Assembly: GCF_028640845.1 (NCBI RefSeq)
Contig: NC_080546.1
Coordinates: forward strand, 76,626,697 to 76,690,696
Length of the DNA stretch: 64,000 nt
Reading direction: 5' to 3'
DNA from: Ahaetulla prasina
Lineage: Eukaryota; Chordata; Lepidosauria; Squamata; Colubridae
Positions 10,797-21,841 of this stretch are shown here, one piece after another. The notes under the pieces are model-generated. The model saw nothing but the letters and a program-made list of their open reading frames with translations. It was not told where the DNA came from and ran no database searches. How positions within the stretch are numbered: the stretch's first letter is position 1; every line of letters begins with the position of its first letter. Both the position numbers and the translations under genes were made by a program.

Positions 10797-11396
10797 TGTG
10801 GTGGCACAGTGGTTAGAATGCAGTGTCAACTTGCAAAGCTGTTCTCGAGTTGCCATAAGCAAGGGGGGATGGAAAACTGATGAAATGGCATGGCAGCCAA
10901 AGACAGATGCACATTCCAGACTTATCTCTCTCAAGGCTGTATCCCAGGGTCACCCGCAGCGGCCAAAGGGGGGAGTGGTCTCTACAACCCACGAAATTGC
11001 TGTATTGGAGAATGTGATTGATGACACACCCTGGTGGGAAGGGGGAAACAGGGTCATGATTGGGGTGTAAATTACTTAAGGTAAGAACTGGCTTCACTTG
11101 GGTACGTGCCAAATAAATAACTTGATTTCTTTTGAAAGTTGGCTTGAGGCTCATGAGTTAATTAGAGCATCCATCATAACCCTGACAAGTACAGGCTAAT
11201 TCACTGCTCATTGCATGGAGTTTGATTCTACCAGGTTCAAGGTTGACTCAGCTTTCCATCCTTCTGAGGTTGGTAAAAATAGGACCCAGATGTTGGGGGC
11301 AATATGCTGACTCTGTAAACCACTTAGAGAGGGCTGTAAAGTACGATGAAGCGGTGTATAAGTCTATTACAATTCTACTGCTATTTTAATAGGCAA
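10797..11396 (+). mobile_element. tRNA-headed SINE interrupted by LTR-like DNA
   Basis: The head GGTGGCACAGTGGTTAGAAT (10799-10820) is A-box-like. The body resumes at about 11189 with a B-box-like GTTTGATTCTACC, then the shared SINE core CAAGGTTGACTCAG, and ends TATAAGTCTATTACAATTC. The same SINE type lies reversed at 44978-45256. About 320 bp between the halves does not belong to it and is listed separately. Confidence 0.65.
10868..11188 (+). mobile_element. possible solo LTR inside a SINE
   Basis: This block separates two parts of a SINE. It contains an AATAAA signal near 11113 and ends ACCCTGACA, the same end as the LTR at 49495-49911. The left border is not certain and no clear 5-bp duplication was found. 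Confidence 0.35.
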
Positions 11397-12411
11397 CTGC
11401 CCTTTGCCAAGTTAGGATACGGGATTATCATATTCTATTTTAGTTACACGGATTGACAGAGGCTCTTCAGACAATATTCATTCTCAAGACACTTTAATTT
11501 TGAGTAATAGGTGGGCTGTTTCTTTAGAATAATGTTCAAGTTGATTTTTTTAATATTTTGGACATTGTATTATCTGGTTTCCTAGTTCAGAAAGGCAGGG
11601 GTTAGGGGAGGTCCTTAGAAAGCTGAAACAGTTCTTTTCTAAATCTTCGCTGAATCAGGGGAGAAATAGAACTGAAGGTGAGTGATTCAGTTTAACTTTC
11701 CATTTTCAAAGGGCTTTTCAAATGCAAAATAAATAAAGAGGAAAAAGGTAGCATAGGAGTCACCAGTAATAAAAGCCAAGATAAAGAACAAAGCAATTGC
11801 TTTTTAGCAAAGCTTAAAGCAAAACAATAGCAGAGAAAATGCTGCCGCTTAGCAAATTATTTGCCATTTAAGTGATTCATTTCAACTCTTTAATGGATTT
11901 TTTTTTTATTTTGCAATGATACATTCATTATATGCCCAATTCAGAGCAAAGTTAGCCACCACATTCTGTATAAATGTACATCAAAGACAGTTTACATCTC
12001 ATCATGCCAGCTCCATCACCATGATAATCCGGCAAATACAGAAGATATTAATGTGGCAGAACAATAAAATATAGACAATAGTTGTCAGCCATGTCATATT
12101 GGGGTGGGGGTGGGGGGAAGATTAGGTTATTTGCTAAATGACAAAAGTTCTCTACACAATATATTTGGCTGGTATCCAGTCTCCTCGGAGACACAATTGA
12201 AGCCTTCATTTGATTCATCTGAGTTCAGATCAAGAGGCTAAACAAAGCAGCCTCGTTTTAATTGGCCTCTCTGCTGAATGATGGAAGCAGATAATCAAAT
12301 TTATATATATAGACTGATAATAGAATAGCCTCAATGGGTCATTTCAGTGCTGCCAATTTTCAGTACGAATTAAAATAAAGACTCCCACTCATGGTTAAAA
12401 CAAAAAAAATC
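11397..12411. other. single-copy-looking DNA
   Basis: No gene or repeat recognised. The part 11800-12360 is rich in TTAATTGG, TTTAATGG and GATAATCAAA sites and may be conserved non-coding sequence. Only a cross-species alignment could say. Confidence 0.4.
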
Positions 12412-12419
12412 ATTCAGTT

Positions 12420-13094
12420 TAGTGGAGGTATTCAGCTGGTTCTATCCGGTTCAGACAAACTGGTAGAGGCGATTGTGGGAGGCTCTGCGCATCCGGTTGG
12501 ACGTAATCACATCCCATTTTTGACACTCTGTGCGCGTGCTCCCATTTGTGAACCAGTAGCAAAGATGTTCTGTCCTCCCTCGCCTCCATCCGAATGATGG
12601 CTTAATTAGCCAGCACTATCAGCTCTGACAGCAGAATAGCCAGCGTATGCCAAGAGCCTCCGTTATCTTCCATGATGCTGGTGAGTCACAAACTTCAGCT
12701 CTAGTCAATCAGTGGATTTGCCTGTTACAAAGAGACACACCAGCTCTGGCTGCCTTTTATATCTTATGGGGTGTGGCTCCATGACTCAGCACTTCCTAGG
12801 CCTGCCCCACCCTTGCTTTTGTTGTTCCCTCCTCTCCTGCCTACGAAACCAAGCCTGACTGCTGTCAGCTGGGTCTGCAGGCTTGGCCTGGGGGGGGGGA
12901 GAGTCAGGTGATGGAGGCCTCGTTATCTCTTAAACCTGGCCTGTTTTTGGCTTCTGGAGCTGAGCCAGGCAAGCCGGTGCTCCCGAGGTAAGTCCTGATG
13001 GCCCTTCCCCCTCACTGTCCAAGTCACTTTCTGGCAGCAGGCCCGGCTCGGGGGGGGCGCAGACACAACAGAAGGTAAGTGAATACCACCCCTG
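12420..13094. mobile_element. hAT element, subfamily C, split by a solo LTR
   Basis: Left part AGTGGAGGTATTCAGCTGG and right part GAATACCACCCCTG are inverted ends. The flanking octamers ATTCAGTT (12412-12419) and ATTCAACT (13095-13102) agree at 6 of 8, both differences being transitions. The LTR at 12566-13070 interrupts the sequence AGCAAAG/GAAGGTAAG. The copy at 1243-1416 shows the same site uninterrupted. Confidence 0.85.
12566..13070 (-). mobile_element. solo LTR, family with TGTTGTGTC ends
   Basis: It starts TGTTCTGTCCTCC and ends CAGACACAACA on the plus strand; the ends are inverted TGTTGTGTC/GACACAACA with one change. Flanks AAAGA and GAAGG fit a 5-bp duplication with two transitions. 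On the minus strand it carries GTGCTGAGTCATGGAGCC followed by GATATAAAAGG, a TATA-box context shared with the copies at 14250 and 49495. The LTR is alone, so it probably formed by LTR-LTR recombination. Confidence 0.85.
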
Positions 13095-13102
13095 ATTCAA
13101 CT

Positions 13103-13870
13103 GCTAATAAGATTTATTTATTTATTTATTTTCCTCCTATTAAGCCATCATTGCTTACTTAGGGTAAAGAAGAAGACTGAAAAAGAAACCAGGGATAGTG
13201 GAAGACGGGTGTCTCTCCAAAGCCAAACCAGGCAGATTTAAACCAGAGCAGGGACACTGATAGCATTTCCGTGTTCTCTCTCCGTTCACAATTGTAGTGC
13301 TCGCCGTTAGCTATGCAGAAAATGCATTTTCCCAGCAGTGTTGTATCATCGGGGTAACAATATTGTGAAGAACAATTTAGATTGGCTGTCTTGAAAGTTG
13401 TCATGCCTTCTTGTTTGTGGAGAGATAAAGAAATCAACAAGGGCACGATAATGTCCTTAATCAACGCAAGATACTCAGATTAAGATTCAGAAACAGAAGA
13501 AAAAAATATATTATCTCAAAGTCTATAAGTAAAGCTTAGCTGTTTTCAGCTTCAGGAGAAGGACTTAATTAACCATTCTAGACTACATCAATCTAAAATG
13601 CTCTGGGATGTCTTATCTGTGTTGTTCAGTTATTGGGGTCCATTTACCAGCAATTCTACTCAAAATGTCACAATATAAACTTTAAATTAACCATTAATGT
13701 AATAATATTAAGTCCATAAGAATCAAACACACCACAAACAGCAGAAACCATCTATTTCTATTGAAGAATGAACACACACAGAGAGAGAGAAAAAGGCTTA
13801 ATGAAACAATGAATTTATTTTTTTTCCAAGACAGAAAATATAAAGTCAATGGCACTTATATCTCACTGAG
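13103..13870. other. no gene seen
   Basis: Single-copy-looking DNA with a (TTTA)n run near 13110-13130. Confidence 0.5.
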
Positions 13871-13880
13871 GAGAACATTC

Positions 13881-14124
13881 CAGGGGTGAAATCCAACAGA
13901 TTCTGACAGGTTCTGGAGAACCAGTAGCAGAAATTTTGAGTAGTTTGGAGAACTGGCAAATGCCACCTCTGGCTGGCCCCAGAGTGGGGTGGGCATGGGG
14001 ATTTTGCAATATCCTTCCCTCAGGAGTGGGGTGGAAATGGAGATTTTGCAGTATCCTTCCCCTGCCATGCCCACCAAGCCACGCCCACAGAACCGGTAGG
14101 AAATTTTTTTAGATTTCACGTCTG
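13881..14124. mobile_element. hAT element, subfamily B, reversed
   Basis: Left end CAGGGGTGAAATCC and right end ATTTCACGTCTG; flanks GAACATTC and AAACATTC agree at 7 of 8. It has two copies of the internal module with GATTTTGCA(A/G)TATCCTTCC, and the block ACGCCCACAGAACCGG near the right end. Confidence 0.9.
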
Positions 14125-14249
14125 AAACATTCCATTGGGAAATAGTCTCCTGCTCTCCATGCCAATGCCTTATTCATTATCATTACCACTTAATATTGTC
14201 TCTGTTTTACTTTTTGCTCTGTCAAACAGAGATATATAAACTTGATATA

Positions 14250-14804
14250 TGTTGTGTCCTCCCTCGCCTCCATCCGAGTGATGGCTTAATTAGCCGGCAC
14301 TATCAGTTCTGGCAGCAGAATAGCCAGCATCTGCCAAGAGCCTCCGTTATCTTCCACAACGCTGGTGAGTCACCCAGAAACAAACTTCAGCTCTTAATCA
14401 GTGGATTTGCCTGTTACAAAGAGACACAGCAGCTCTGGCTGCCTTTTATATCCTGTGGGGTGTGGCTTCATGACTCAGCACTTCCTGGGCCTGCCCCACT
14501 CTTGCTTCTGTTGTTCCCTCCTCCACCTGGCCTGCTTCTTGCTCCTGGAGCTGAGCCAGGGAAGCTGGTGCTCCCGAGGTAAGTCCTGACGGCCCTTCCC
14601 CCCAGTGGTGGGATTCAAATAATTTAACCACCGGTTCTCTGCCTTAATGATTTCTTCCAACAACCAGTTCAGCAAACTGCTCAGAAAGTTAACAACCGGT
14701 TCTCCCGAAGTGGTGCGAACTGGCTGAATCCTACCACTGCGTCCCCCTCACTGTCCAAGTCACTTTCTGGCAGCGGGCTCGGCTCAGGGGGCACAGACAC
14801 AACA
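14250..14804 (-). mobile_element. solo LTR, family with TGTTGTGTC ends, carrying a hAT
   Basis: Exact ends TGTTGTGTC and GACACAACA with a perfect 5-bp duplication ATATA (14245-14249 and 14805-14809). On the minus strand it has the GTGCTGAGTCATG block and GATATAAAAGG TATA context, as in the copy at 12566. A 136-bp hAT element (14604-14739) sits inside it; without that the LTR is 419 bp. The two LTRs share most of their sequence, but the 12566 copy has an additional stretch around 12840-12950. Confidence 0.9.
14604..14739. mobile_element. hAT element, subfamily A, inside an LTR
   Basis: Left end CAGTGGTGGGATTCAAATAA and right end GGCTGAATCCTACCACTG; flanks CTTCCCCC (14596-14603) and CGTCCCCC (14740-14747) agree at 7 of 8. 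The LTR at 12566 reads continuously CTTCCCCCTCACTG here, giving a direct empty site. This is the reverse order of nesting to the pair at 12420-13094. Confidence 0.92.
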
Positions 14805-14952
14805 ATATATAAACTTAAGAAATAAAATAAAATATATATATTTTTTATTATTATCCAAAGTTTAGAAAGCACGTGGGGGATACTAATTGCAGGTGGAACA
14901 TTAGATGAACCAGTATATAGGAGATAACTTATTTGACTTATTATGTCCTGCC

Positions 14953-15229
14953 CAGTGGTGGGAGTCAACATTTTTTTACTACTGATTCTGTGGGCGTGGC
15001 TTGGTGGGCGTGGATGGGGAAGGATACTGTAAAATCTCCATTTCCTCCCCACTTCAGGGGAAGGTTACTGCAAAATCCCCATTTCCTCCTGATCAGCTGG
15101 GACTCAGGAGGCAGAGAATAGATGGGGGTGGGGTCAGTCAGTGGTGGTATTTACTGGTTCTCCGAACTACTCAAAATTTCCACTACCAGTTCTCCAGAAC
15201 TGGTCAGAACCTGCTGAATAGCACCTCTG
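14953..15229. mobile_element. hAT element, subfamily B
   Basis: Left end CAGTGGTGGGAGTCAAC and right end TGAATAGCACCTCTG with a perfect 8-bp duplication GTCCTGCC (14945-14952 and 15230-15237). It carries two AAATC(T/C)CCATTTCCTCC modules and the TCCGAACTACTCAAAATTTC block. 277 bp, no coding sequence. Confidence 0.92.
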
Positions 15230-15562
15230 GTCCTGCCCTAATAAGAGTATCTCTTACCCTATACTTTACAGATGGATATATGTCAAATATTAATTTAAAG
15301 GCTTCATTATTATTATCCACATAATTATTAATGTTCTAGTTACTAGCATTCCTGTTAGTAGTATTGCTAGTAGTAGTAAACTATTAGTAATAGTTACATA
15401 GTCCTATGATCATAACTATTTCACTTATAAATTAGAAAAAACTGAACAAGTTGTACAGGAGTTAGGGATTTAGAGCTGGTGTTATAGACCATCTACTTAA
15501 AGGATGTCACAGTGACAAAAAGAATGAAATAAACACAATTTGATTATTTTTGAGTCCAGGTA

Positions 15563-15948
15563 CAGGTAGTCCTCGACTTACAATAGTTCGTTAACTGACT
15601 GTTCGAAGTTACAACAACATGAAAAAAGTAACTACGATTGTTTTTCACACTTATGACCATTACAGCATCCCCATAGTCATGTGATCAAAATTCAGACGCT
15701 TGGCAACTGGTTCATATTTATGACCGTCGCTGTGTCCCAAGGTCATGTGATCACCCTTTGAGATCTTCTGCCAAGCAAAGTCAACGGGGAAGCTGGGATT
15801 CACTTAGCAAACGTGCTACTGACTTAACAACTGCTGTGATTCACTTAACAACTGTGGCAAGAAAGGTTGTAAAATGTCACTTAACAAATGTCTCACTTAA
15901 CAACAGAAATTTTGGGGTCAGTTCTGATCCTGTGTCTAGGATTACCTC
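15563..15948. mobile_element. TA-flanked DNA element (Tigger-like, non-autonomous)
   Basis: Left end CAGGTAGTCCTCGACTTACA and right end GGATTACCT; TA lies at 15561-15562 and 15949-15950. The body repeats CACTTAACAACTG-type phrases. A truncated copy lies at 43388-43690. Assignment to Tigger/pogo is from the look of the end sequence and the TA target, not from a transposase. Confidence 0.65.
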
Positions 15949-15959
15949 TACTTTTAATC

Positions 15960-16540
15960 TGATTATATATTTTAATACGTGGGGGTGGTTATATCGCTGG
16001 AGTTGTGCTGCTTATTTCTTTTACATATTGCTGACATCTCATATCAGAATGTACTGTATATCTGTGGCATTTAAATTCTGCTACAACAATTTCATTTCTA
16101 ATAGAAGGGTTTATTTTCTTGCTTTCACTTGTCACTCTGATGGGAGCAATAATTAAAATGACACACAGCCAAGCATGTGTGCAACCAAAAATAACTTCTT
16201 TTCCTATTCACTAATTTTTAATAGCCTCTCATTTTCTCTGACAGCTTATTACGGGACATTTTTTCCCCCACTCCAGAATTATGTATCATTTTGCATGATG
16301 CAACTCATACAGGAACAACCTCCACAGTAAACTATTCTAAACAATTTGCACATTGCATTAAACTGAGGGCTGTTTTTACAAAAATATAGTTCCTGCTACA
16401 AAGATAAATGTAAGCCTTTCAACAGGCCAAAACAGCACAACATTATTTGGCTGACTGGTATTCTATGAAAAGAAGTTCAAATACTCCAGTGGATACATGT
16501 AGCAGATTTTTTTTAATCCTTGTTTATTAGTAAGTCCTGT
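15960..16540. other. no gene seen
   Basis: Single-copy-looking DNA without a recognised repeat. Confidence 0.5.
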
Positions 16541-16554
16541 TAGGATGATGAAGT

Positions 16555-16795
16555 CAGTGGTGGGGATTCAACTGGTTCGCACCACTTTGGCCGAACCGGT
16601 TGTTAAATTGCTGGCTGGCCCCTCCCCTCCCCTCCTCTTCCTGAAGCCCTCATGCACCCCATTTTAGCTCCCAGGGGGGTACAGGAGGCTGAGTGCTACC
16701 TGACACAACCCCTGGCTATGCCCACCATGGTCACGCCCACCCAGCCAGTCATTAAGGCAGATAATCAGTTGTTAAATTATTTGAATCCCACCACT
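16555..16795. mobile_element. hAT element, subfamily A
   Basis: Left end CAGTGGTGGGGATTCAAC and right end TTGAATCCCACCACTG; flanks GATGAAGT and GATGTGGT agree at 6 of 8. It shares the block GTTAAATTGCTGGCTGGCCC with the copy at 52121. Confidence 0.88.
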
Positions 16796-16803
16796 GGATG
16801 TGG

Positions 16804-17700
16804 TATATTATTAATTTCAAATTCAAATTAAACTGACAGAGGAAAGACTTCATTTTTTGATAAATGGTGAATGCAAAAAAATCCAACAAGTCCAGATCTG
16901 CAGAGCCATCTAAAAATAAAATAAAAGCTAGTGGAGTTAAAAATTAATGCTATAGTAACATTATAATAATGATAATGTGTTATGTTGCTTTGTTGTCTGG
17001 CAGTGTTTGTGGTTGTTGTTGTGGTGGTGTGGTGGTATGTTGTGTTATGGTGTTATGTCATGTAGTGTTGGGTTGTGTCACACCTTAAATAAGTTTATAA
17101 TTAATTCAAGGGAGCCAACAAACCTACTACCTCTTTCCTACTGTTATCTTCCCCACAACCATCAACCTGTGAGGGGGCTTGCCCTGGAGGGAATGACAGA
17201 CTCAATATCACCCAGCTGGTTTTCATGCCTAAAATGGGATACGCATCATGGAATAAAACATAAAATAATGTTAAATAATTTCATGTTTATTGAATTTCTA
17301 TATGAATAGAATTGTAATGACAGTGATTTGGTATAAAACTGTAAGGAAGACTAGCTATCTTAATTAAAGCTGATCCTGTAATTTAAAGAAAAAAGAATAC
17401 TTAGAAAAATAGGAATACATTAAAAAAGCAAAACAATATGTATTATTAACAAAATATATTATCGGAATATAAAGTCTGCACCACCATCAATATTCCTGCC
17501 TAGCAATGGAAAATAAATATCAACGAAATTTCTAAAATCTATATGTAGCATAATTCCTCAAATTCTAAGCAACTTTAGTTCAGTTCTAGAGTTAATTCTT
17601 TCATTTCTAACAATGTTAATACACATTCGCCAATGTAAACGTTTATTCAAAATTTAATTTTTCACTCCTCCAGAGCTAAAATGGAATAAACTTCAGCCTT
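16804..17700. other. no gene seen
   Basis: AT-rich DNA with a GT/TGG-rich patch at 16977-17080 that opens a spurious reading frame. No repeat family recognised. Confidence 0.5.
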
Positions 17701-17701
17701 A

Positions 17702-18035
17702 TAGAATAGAACAGAATAATACAATTGGTAGGGATCTTGGAGGTCTTCTAGTCCAACCCTTGCTTCGGCAGCACACCCTCTACCATTTTAGACAAATGGT
17801 TGTCCAATCTCTTCTTAAATAGAATAGAATAGAATAGAATTTTTTATTGGCCAAGTGTGATTGGACACACAAGGAATTTGTCTTGGTGCATATGCTCTCA
17901 GTGTGCATAAAAGAAAAGATACGTTCATCAAGGTACAACATTTACAACACAATTGATAGACTTTCAGTGTTGGAGTATTCACTTCTGGAGGCAAGTGGTT
18001 CCACTGATTAATTGTTCTAATTGTCAGATTTTTAT
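17702..18035 (-). mobile_element. CR1 LINE 3' end, interrupted by an L3 tail
   Basis: Reversed CR1 3' sequence: GGAGGTCTTCTAGTCCAACC, then CAATCTCTTCTTA, resuming after the L3 piece with TTTCAGTGTTGGAGTATTCAC and TTCCACTGATTAATTGTTC. The same order appears in the reversed CR1 at 48290. Only UTR and the last coding part remain. Confidence 0.75.
17820..17956 (-). mobile_element. Snake1/L3 tail inserted in CR1
   Basis: A few AATAG units precede TTGGCCAAGTGTGATTGG and the UTR to TACAACATTTACAACAC. The surrounding CR1 resumes on the far side, so the L3 piece is the younger insertion. No clear target duplication was found. Confidence 0.8.
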
Positions 18036-18129
18036 TTTATCTATGAGTGGGAACTATAAACATAATCAATATATGTTGATCATAGTAGGACGTATAAACA
18101 TTCAATGCCTCAATGTATAGTTTAAAATC

Positions 18130-18664
18130 ATGAATGAATAATGCATTAAGAATAGACCAAACCACAGGCCTGAAACCAGAATTATTCCTATTAGGAATCA
18201 CAAAAGAGAACTATAGCAAAGAATTGATATATTTAATGCTGCATGTGATAACAGCAGCAAGGTTGGTTTATGCGCAATACTGGAAGAAACCCTCCCCCGG
18301 AAGAAGAAATAAAAAAGAAAATTTTGAAATGTGCAGAAATGGATAGGCTGACAGTAGAATTCAAAAACAAGGACAAGACAGAGTACTATAAAATCTGGAA
18401 TAAAGTGTACCAATGGTTGGAAAGGAGAAAAGGAGTTGGAAGAAAAAAGATTTAGGGTTTGTAGAATTAATACTGGATAATATTTAGACAAATATGTAAA
18501 TGAGAACGAGGGATATGTATGTCCCAAAGTAGCAATGTATGTGAAGTAGTAATCATATTTGTTGTTATGTTAAAAATATGTATGGATATGACAAGACCAG
18601 GATGGGCCACCCTGTGTCCAATGTTTTTAATGTTCATTTAATAAAAAACTTTTTTTAAAAAAAG
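18130..18664 (+). pseudogene. L1 LINE 3' end
   Basis: Frame 18134-18346 encodes PELFLLGI and LHVITAARLVYAQYWKKP, the extreme C-terminus of the L1 ORF2. The copy at 24632-24750 has nearly the same phrase, LHILTAARIVFAQYWK. A frame change follows within 50 codons. The element ends in an A/T-rich tail with AATAAAAAAC near 18638. Confidence 0.7.
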
Positions 18665-19670
18665 AATAGGCTACAGATTGCTCATTTTGAGCCAAGCAAT
18701 ATAGTCACTCTTGGCTTATGATAAGCAATATACTACCCAATATTTTACTATCACCATTTGTATCCTCCATCCATCTTCCAAACTTTAGCAAACAATTCTC
18801 CAAAAGTACAAGTTTGTATTTGTTGTAATTTTTATCCATTTGTGCACACAAAGGTTCACTCCATTTTCTCTGTCAAACACAACTACCTTGGTCTTTGATA
18901 CATTAATTTCCATATTCATGCTCTTTTTTGCATCATATATTTAAACACTGATTGCAACACATTCATGTTTTCAGGAAACAAGGCAGTATTGCCTGAATGC
19001 AAAATTGCATTCAAGATCCACATCCTTAGTCTGAATGCTGCTAACATAACATTTAGCTGTAAATACAGTATATTAAACAATCAAGGGGATATTATATATA
19101 CTTCTCTTACTCTTTGCTTGGTATTGAACCACTTGCTAAGTATTCCATTTCTAGGTACACTATATATTGTTCTTATCATTTTCAGTAACCAATCTATGCA
19201 TGTTAATGTCTGTAGGTTTTAGCCCCCGAAAGTGGCAATATGGAAAAGTCAGTGCCATATGCAATAATATTATATACTGTACCAACTTGTAAGCTTCATC
19301 CAGCCCTTACTAAAAATTTTCTGGGGGGAAAAATAACTAATAGAATAGAATATATTAAATTCCTTTCAATATCAAAATATATTAATTTCACTTTTTAAAA
19401 TAACCTTTCATTGGTTTGCAAAAGTAGATCAATCAAGCTCATGACTAATCAATGTCAATTTTACAAGTTTCTTATAAAAATTGGTACCAGATATCTATGA
19501 AGATCAGCCAATTCCTCCAGAGCCTCTAACTATTTGTGGAACTTTGCAATCAGGATGTTCCTGGTGTCAGGAACATACAGTACAACAAATGCTGGATGAA
19601 CTGAAAAAAAGAACGCTTAGATAAATTATTATATTTTTCTATCCTACAGCATGATTTTTAACTACATAAG
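18665..19670. other. no gene seen
   Basis: AT-rich DNA; no gene or repeat family recognised. Confidence 0.5.
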
Positions 19671-19679
19671 AATTAATTT

Positions 19680-20310
19680 GGTAAGGCCACACTTGGAATT
19701 CTGCATTCAGTTTTAGTCGCCATGATGTAAAAAAGAAGAGACTCTAGAAAGAGTGCAGAGAAGATCAACAAAGATGATCAGGGGACTGGAGGCTAAAACA
19801 TATGAAGAACATATGAAGAATGGTTGTAGGAACTGGGTTTGTCTAGTTTAATGAAAAGAAAGCCTGGGGGAGACATGATAGCAGTGTTTCAATATCTCAG
19901 GGGCTGCACCTCAAGGCAGGACAAGAAGCAATGGGTGGAAACTAATCAAGGAGAGAAGCAACTTAAAACTAAGGAGACATTTCCTGAGTTAGAACAATTA
20001 ATCAGTGGAACAACTTGCCTCCAGAAGTTGTAAATGCTCCAACACTGGAAGTTTTAAAGATGATGTTGGATAACCATTTGTCTGAAGTGGTGTAGGGTTT
20101 CCTGCTTAAGCAGGGGGTTGGACTAGAACAGGGATCGCCAACCTTGGCAACTTTAAGCCTGGTGGAATTCTGGGAGTTGAAGTTCTCCAGGCTTAAAGTT
20201 GCCAAGGTTGAAGACCGCTGGACTAGAAGACCTCCAAGGTCCCTTCCAACTCTTCTCTTCTCTTCTCTTCTCTTCTCTTCTCTTCTCTTCTCTTCTCTTC
20301 TCTTCTCTTC
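19680..20310 (+). pseudogene. CR1 LINE 3' end with a TCTTC tail
   Basis: Degenerate CR1 C-terminal coding sequence is recognisable by comparison with the better copy at 39239, for example GGGGGAGACATGATAGCAGT and GGGTGGAAACTAATCAAGG. A foldback element (20129-20220) splits the 3' UTR. The CR1 end GGTCCCTTCCAACTC runs into twelve TCTTC units (20251-20310) in place of a usual short CR1 tail. Confidence 0.85.
20129..20220. mobile_element. palindromic foldback hAT element in CR1
   Basis: 92-bp unit starting CAGGGATCGCCAACCTTGG and ending CCAAGGTTGAAGACCGCTG, with a perfect 8-bp duplication GACTAGAA (20121-20128 and 20221-20228). The CR1 tail at 33500-33530 shows the matching empty site TTGGACTAGATGACCTCC. 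Confidence 0.93.
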
Positions 20311-20818
20311 TTTTCTGGTTGAAAACAATAAAGTTATGAAAAACCCTATTTACTCCCCAATACAGAACTATGCAACTATAAATATTGAATTCATCCTTCA
20401 GCATAACAGCTAGAATAAAATGTCACTTCATTTTAAACACAGAGCCCCTCCAATATTCAACCCAGTTCCCAACTTAATCCAGCAAAAATCAAATGCCTTG
20501 TTCTACTGCCTGATAAGACCATTTTTTTAAATCTCAGAAAATTGGAAGAGACAGAAAAGAAACAAAATCTCACTCAAGATCAATATCTGGTTCAAAACGT
20601 TAAGTGTCACAGATCTGGGTCTACTTCTTTTATTGAAAATGATAGTAATCTTTTTCTGGTGTCAGAAAATGTTTAGCCAGATATACCAGGTAGTTAATAC
20701 TCTTTCTACAGAAAGTATTAGATTTCATATAGTTGGTCAGCGGCTATTGTAGCCAATTTAATGCCAAAAACCACCCAGTGGGCTACTTCAAAAGGCAATC
20801 TGAACCACTTTTTTTTAA
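20311..20818. other. no gene seen
   Basis: Nothing recognised. Confidence 0.5.
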
Positions 20819-20820
20819 TT

Positions 20821-21081
20821 TGAATTTATATCCCGCCCTTCTCCGAAGACTCAGGGCGGCTTACATTGTGTAAGGCAATAGTCTCATCCATTTGTATATT
20901 ATATACAAAGTCAACTTGTATTGCCCCCCCCCAACAATCTGGGTCCTCATTTTACCTACCTTATAAAGGATGGAAGGCTGAGTCAACCTTGGGCCTGGTG
21001 GGACTCGAACCTGCAGTAATTGTAATTGCAGGCAGCTGTGTTAATAACAGACTGCATTAGCCTGTTGAGCCACAAGAGGCC
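20821..21081 (-). mobile_element. tRNA-headed SINE with L2-like tail
   Basis: The plus strand begins with the reversed tail CCGCCCTTCTCCGAAGACTC, shared with the L2 3' end. It ends with the reversed tRNA-like head, in which GGACTCGAACCTGCAG is the B box and GAGCCACAAGAGGCC the A-box side. Copies lie at 33618 (minus) and 53848 (plus). The shared tail suggests mobilisation by L2. Confidence 0.85.
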
Positions 21082-21508
21082 CTTGTGCTAGGATAACCCT
21101 TCAGTTAGGATCTTCTTTTTTGATAAAATGATTTCATCCTGCTCCATGTGATCACACTGCTTTACAAGTGAAGGCATAGCTCACTTTTCTTCAATCAATA
21201 CCAATAGGTTTGAGATCATTGTGCATGAGTACACAAATGAATATACAATGTTTGATTTTTTTTCCTCCTCAACCAATTAAGCAGGCTCTATTCTTTTCCT
21301 GCCAAAGCAACACCCAACAACACACAGAAACACATACAGATGTAACAATCCTCAAAGCCTCAGCTATTATGGGCTCTTTGTTTTTAAATATTTCTTTTTG
21401 CAAAATAGATGCAATTATGGCATGAAAACATTACTGGAAAGAAAGCAGAAGAAAGTACAGAAGTATGTATTACATATTTCATACTGCATAAGATGCAGAG
21501 TTTAATTT
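21082..21508. other. no gene seen
   Basis: Nothing recognised. Confidence 0.5.
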
Positions 21509-21520
21509 TTAGTGTAAGTA

Positions 21521-21841
21521 AGGTTCCCCTCACACATATGTGCTAGTCATTCCTGACTCTAGGGGATGGTACTCATCTCCGTTTCAAAGCCGAAAAGCCA
21601 GCGCTGTCCGAAGACGTCTCCGTGGTCATGTGGCCGGCATGACTAAACACCAAAGGTGCATGGAATGCTGTTACTTTCCCACCAAAGGTGGTCCCTATTT
21701 TTCTACTTGCATTTTTTACGTGCTTTCGAACTGCTAGGTTGGCAGATGCTGGGACAAGTAACGGAAGCCCACCCTGTTACATGGCACCTTTCTAATCTTT
21801 CGATTGACAAGTTCAGCATCTTAGCCACTGAGCCACTAAGC
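21521..21841 (-). mobile_element. Sauria-type tRNA SINE
   Basis: The reversed tail AGGTTCCCCTCACACATATG starts the element and the reversed tRNA-like head GACAAGTTCAGCATCTTAGC plus CACTGAGCCACTAAG ends it. The B-box region has decayed. An exact 12-bp duplication TTAGTGTAAGTA flanks it (21509-21520 and 21842-21853). Related copies: 25073, 36451, 44777 (stub), 56220. Confidence 0.88.

Noticed and set aside
16977..17309. 110-codon frame with Cys/Trp-rich start
   Set aside because: The start is a GT/TGG-rich low-complexity patch and the rest matches no family.
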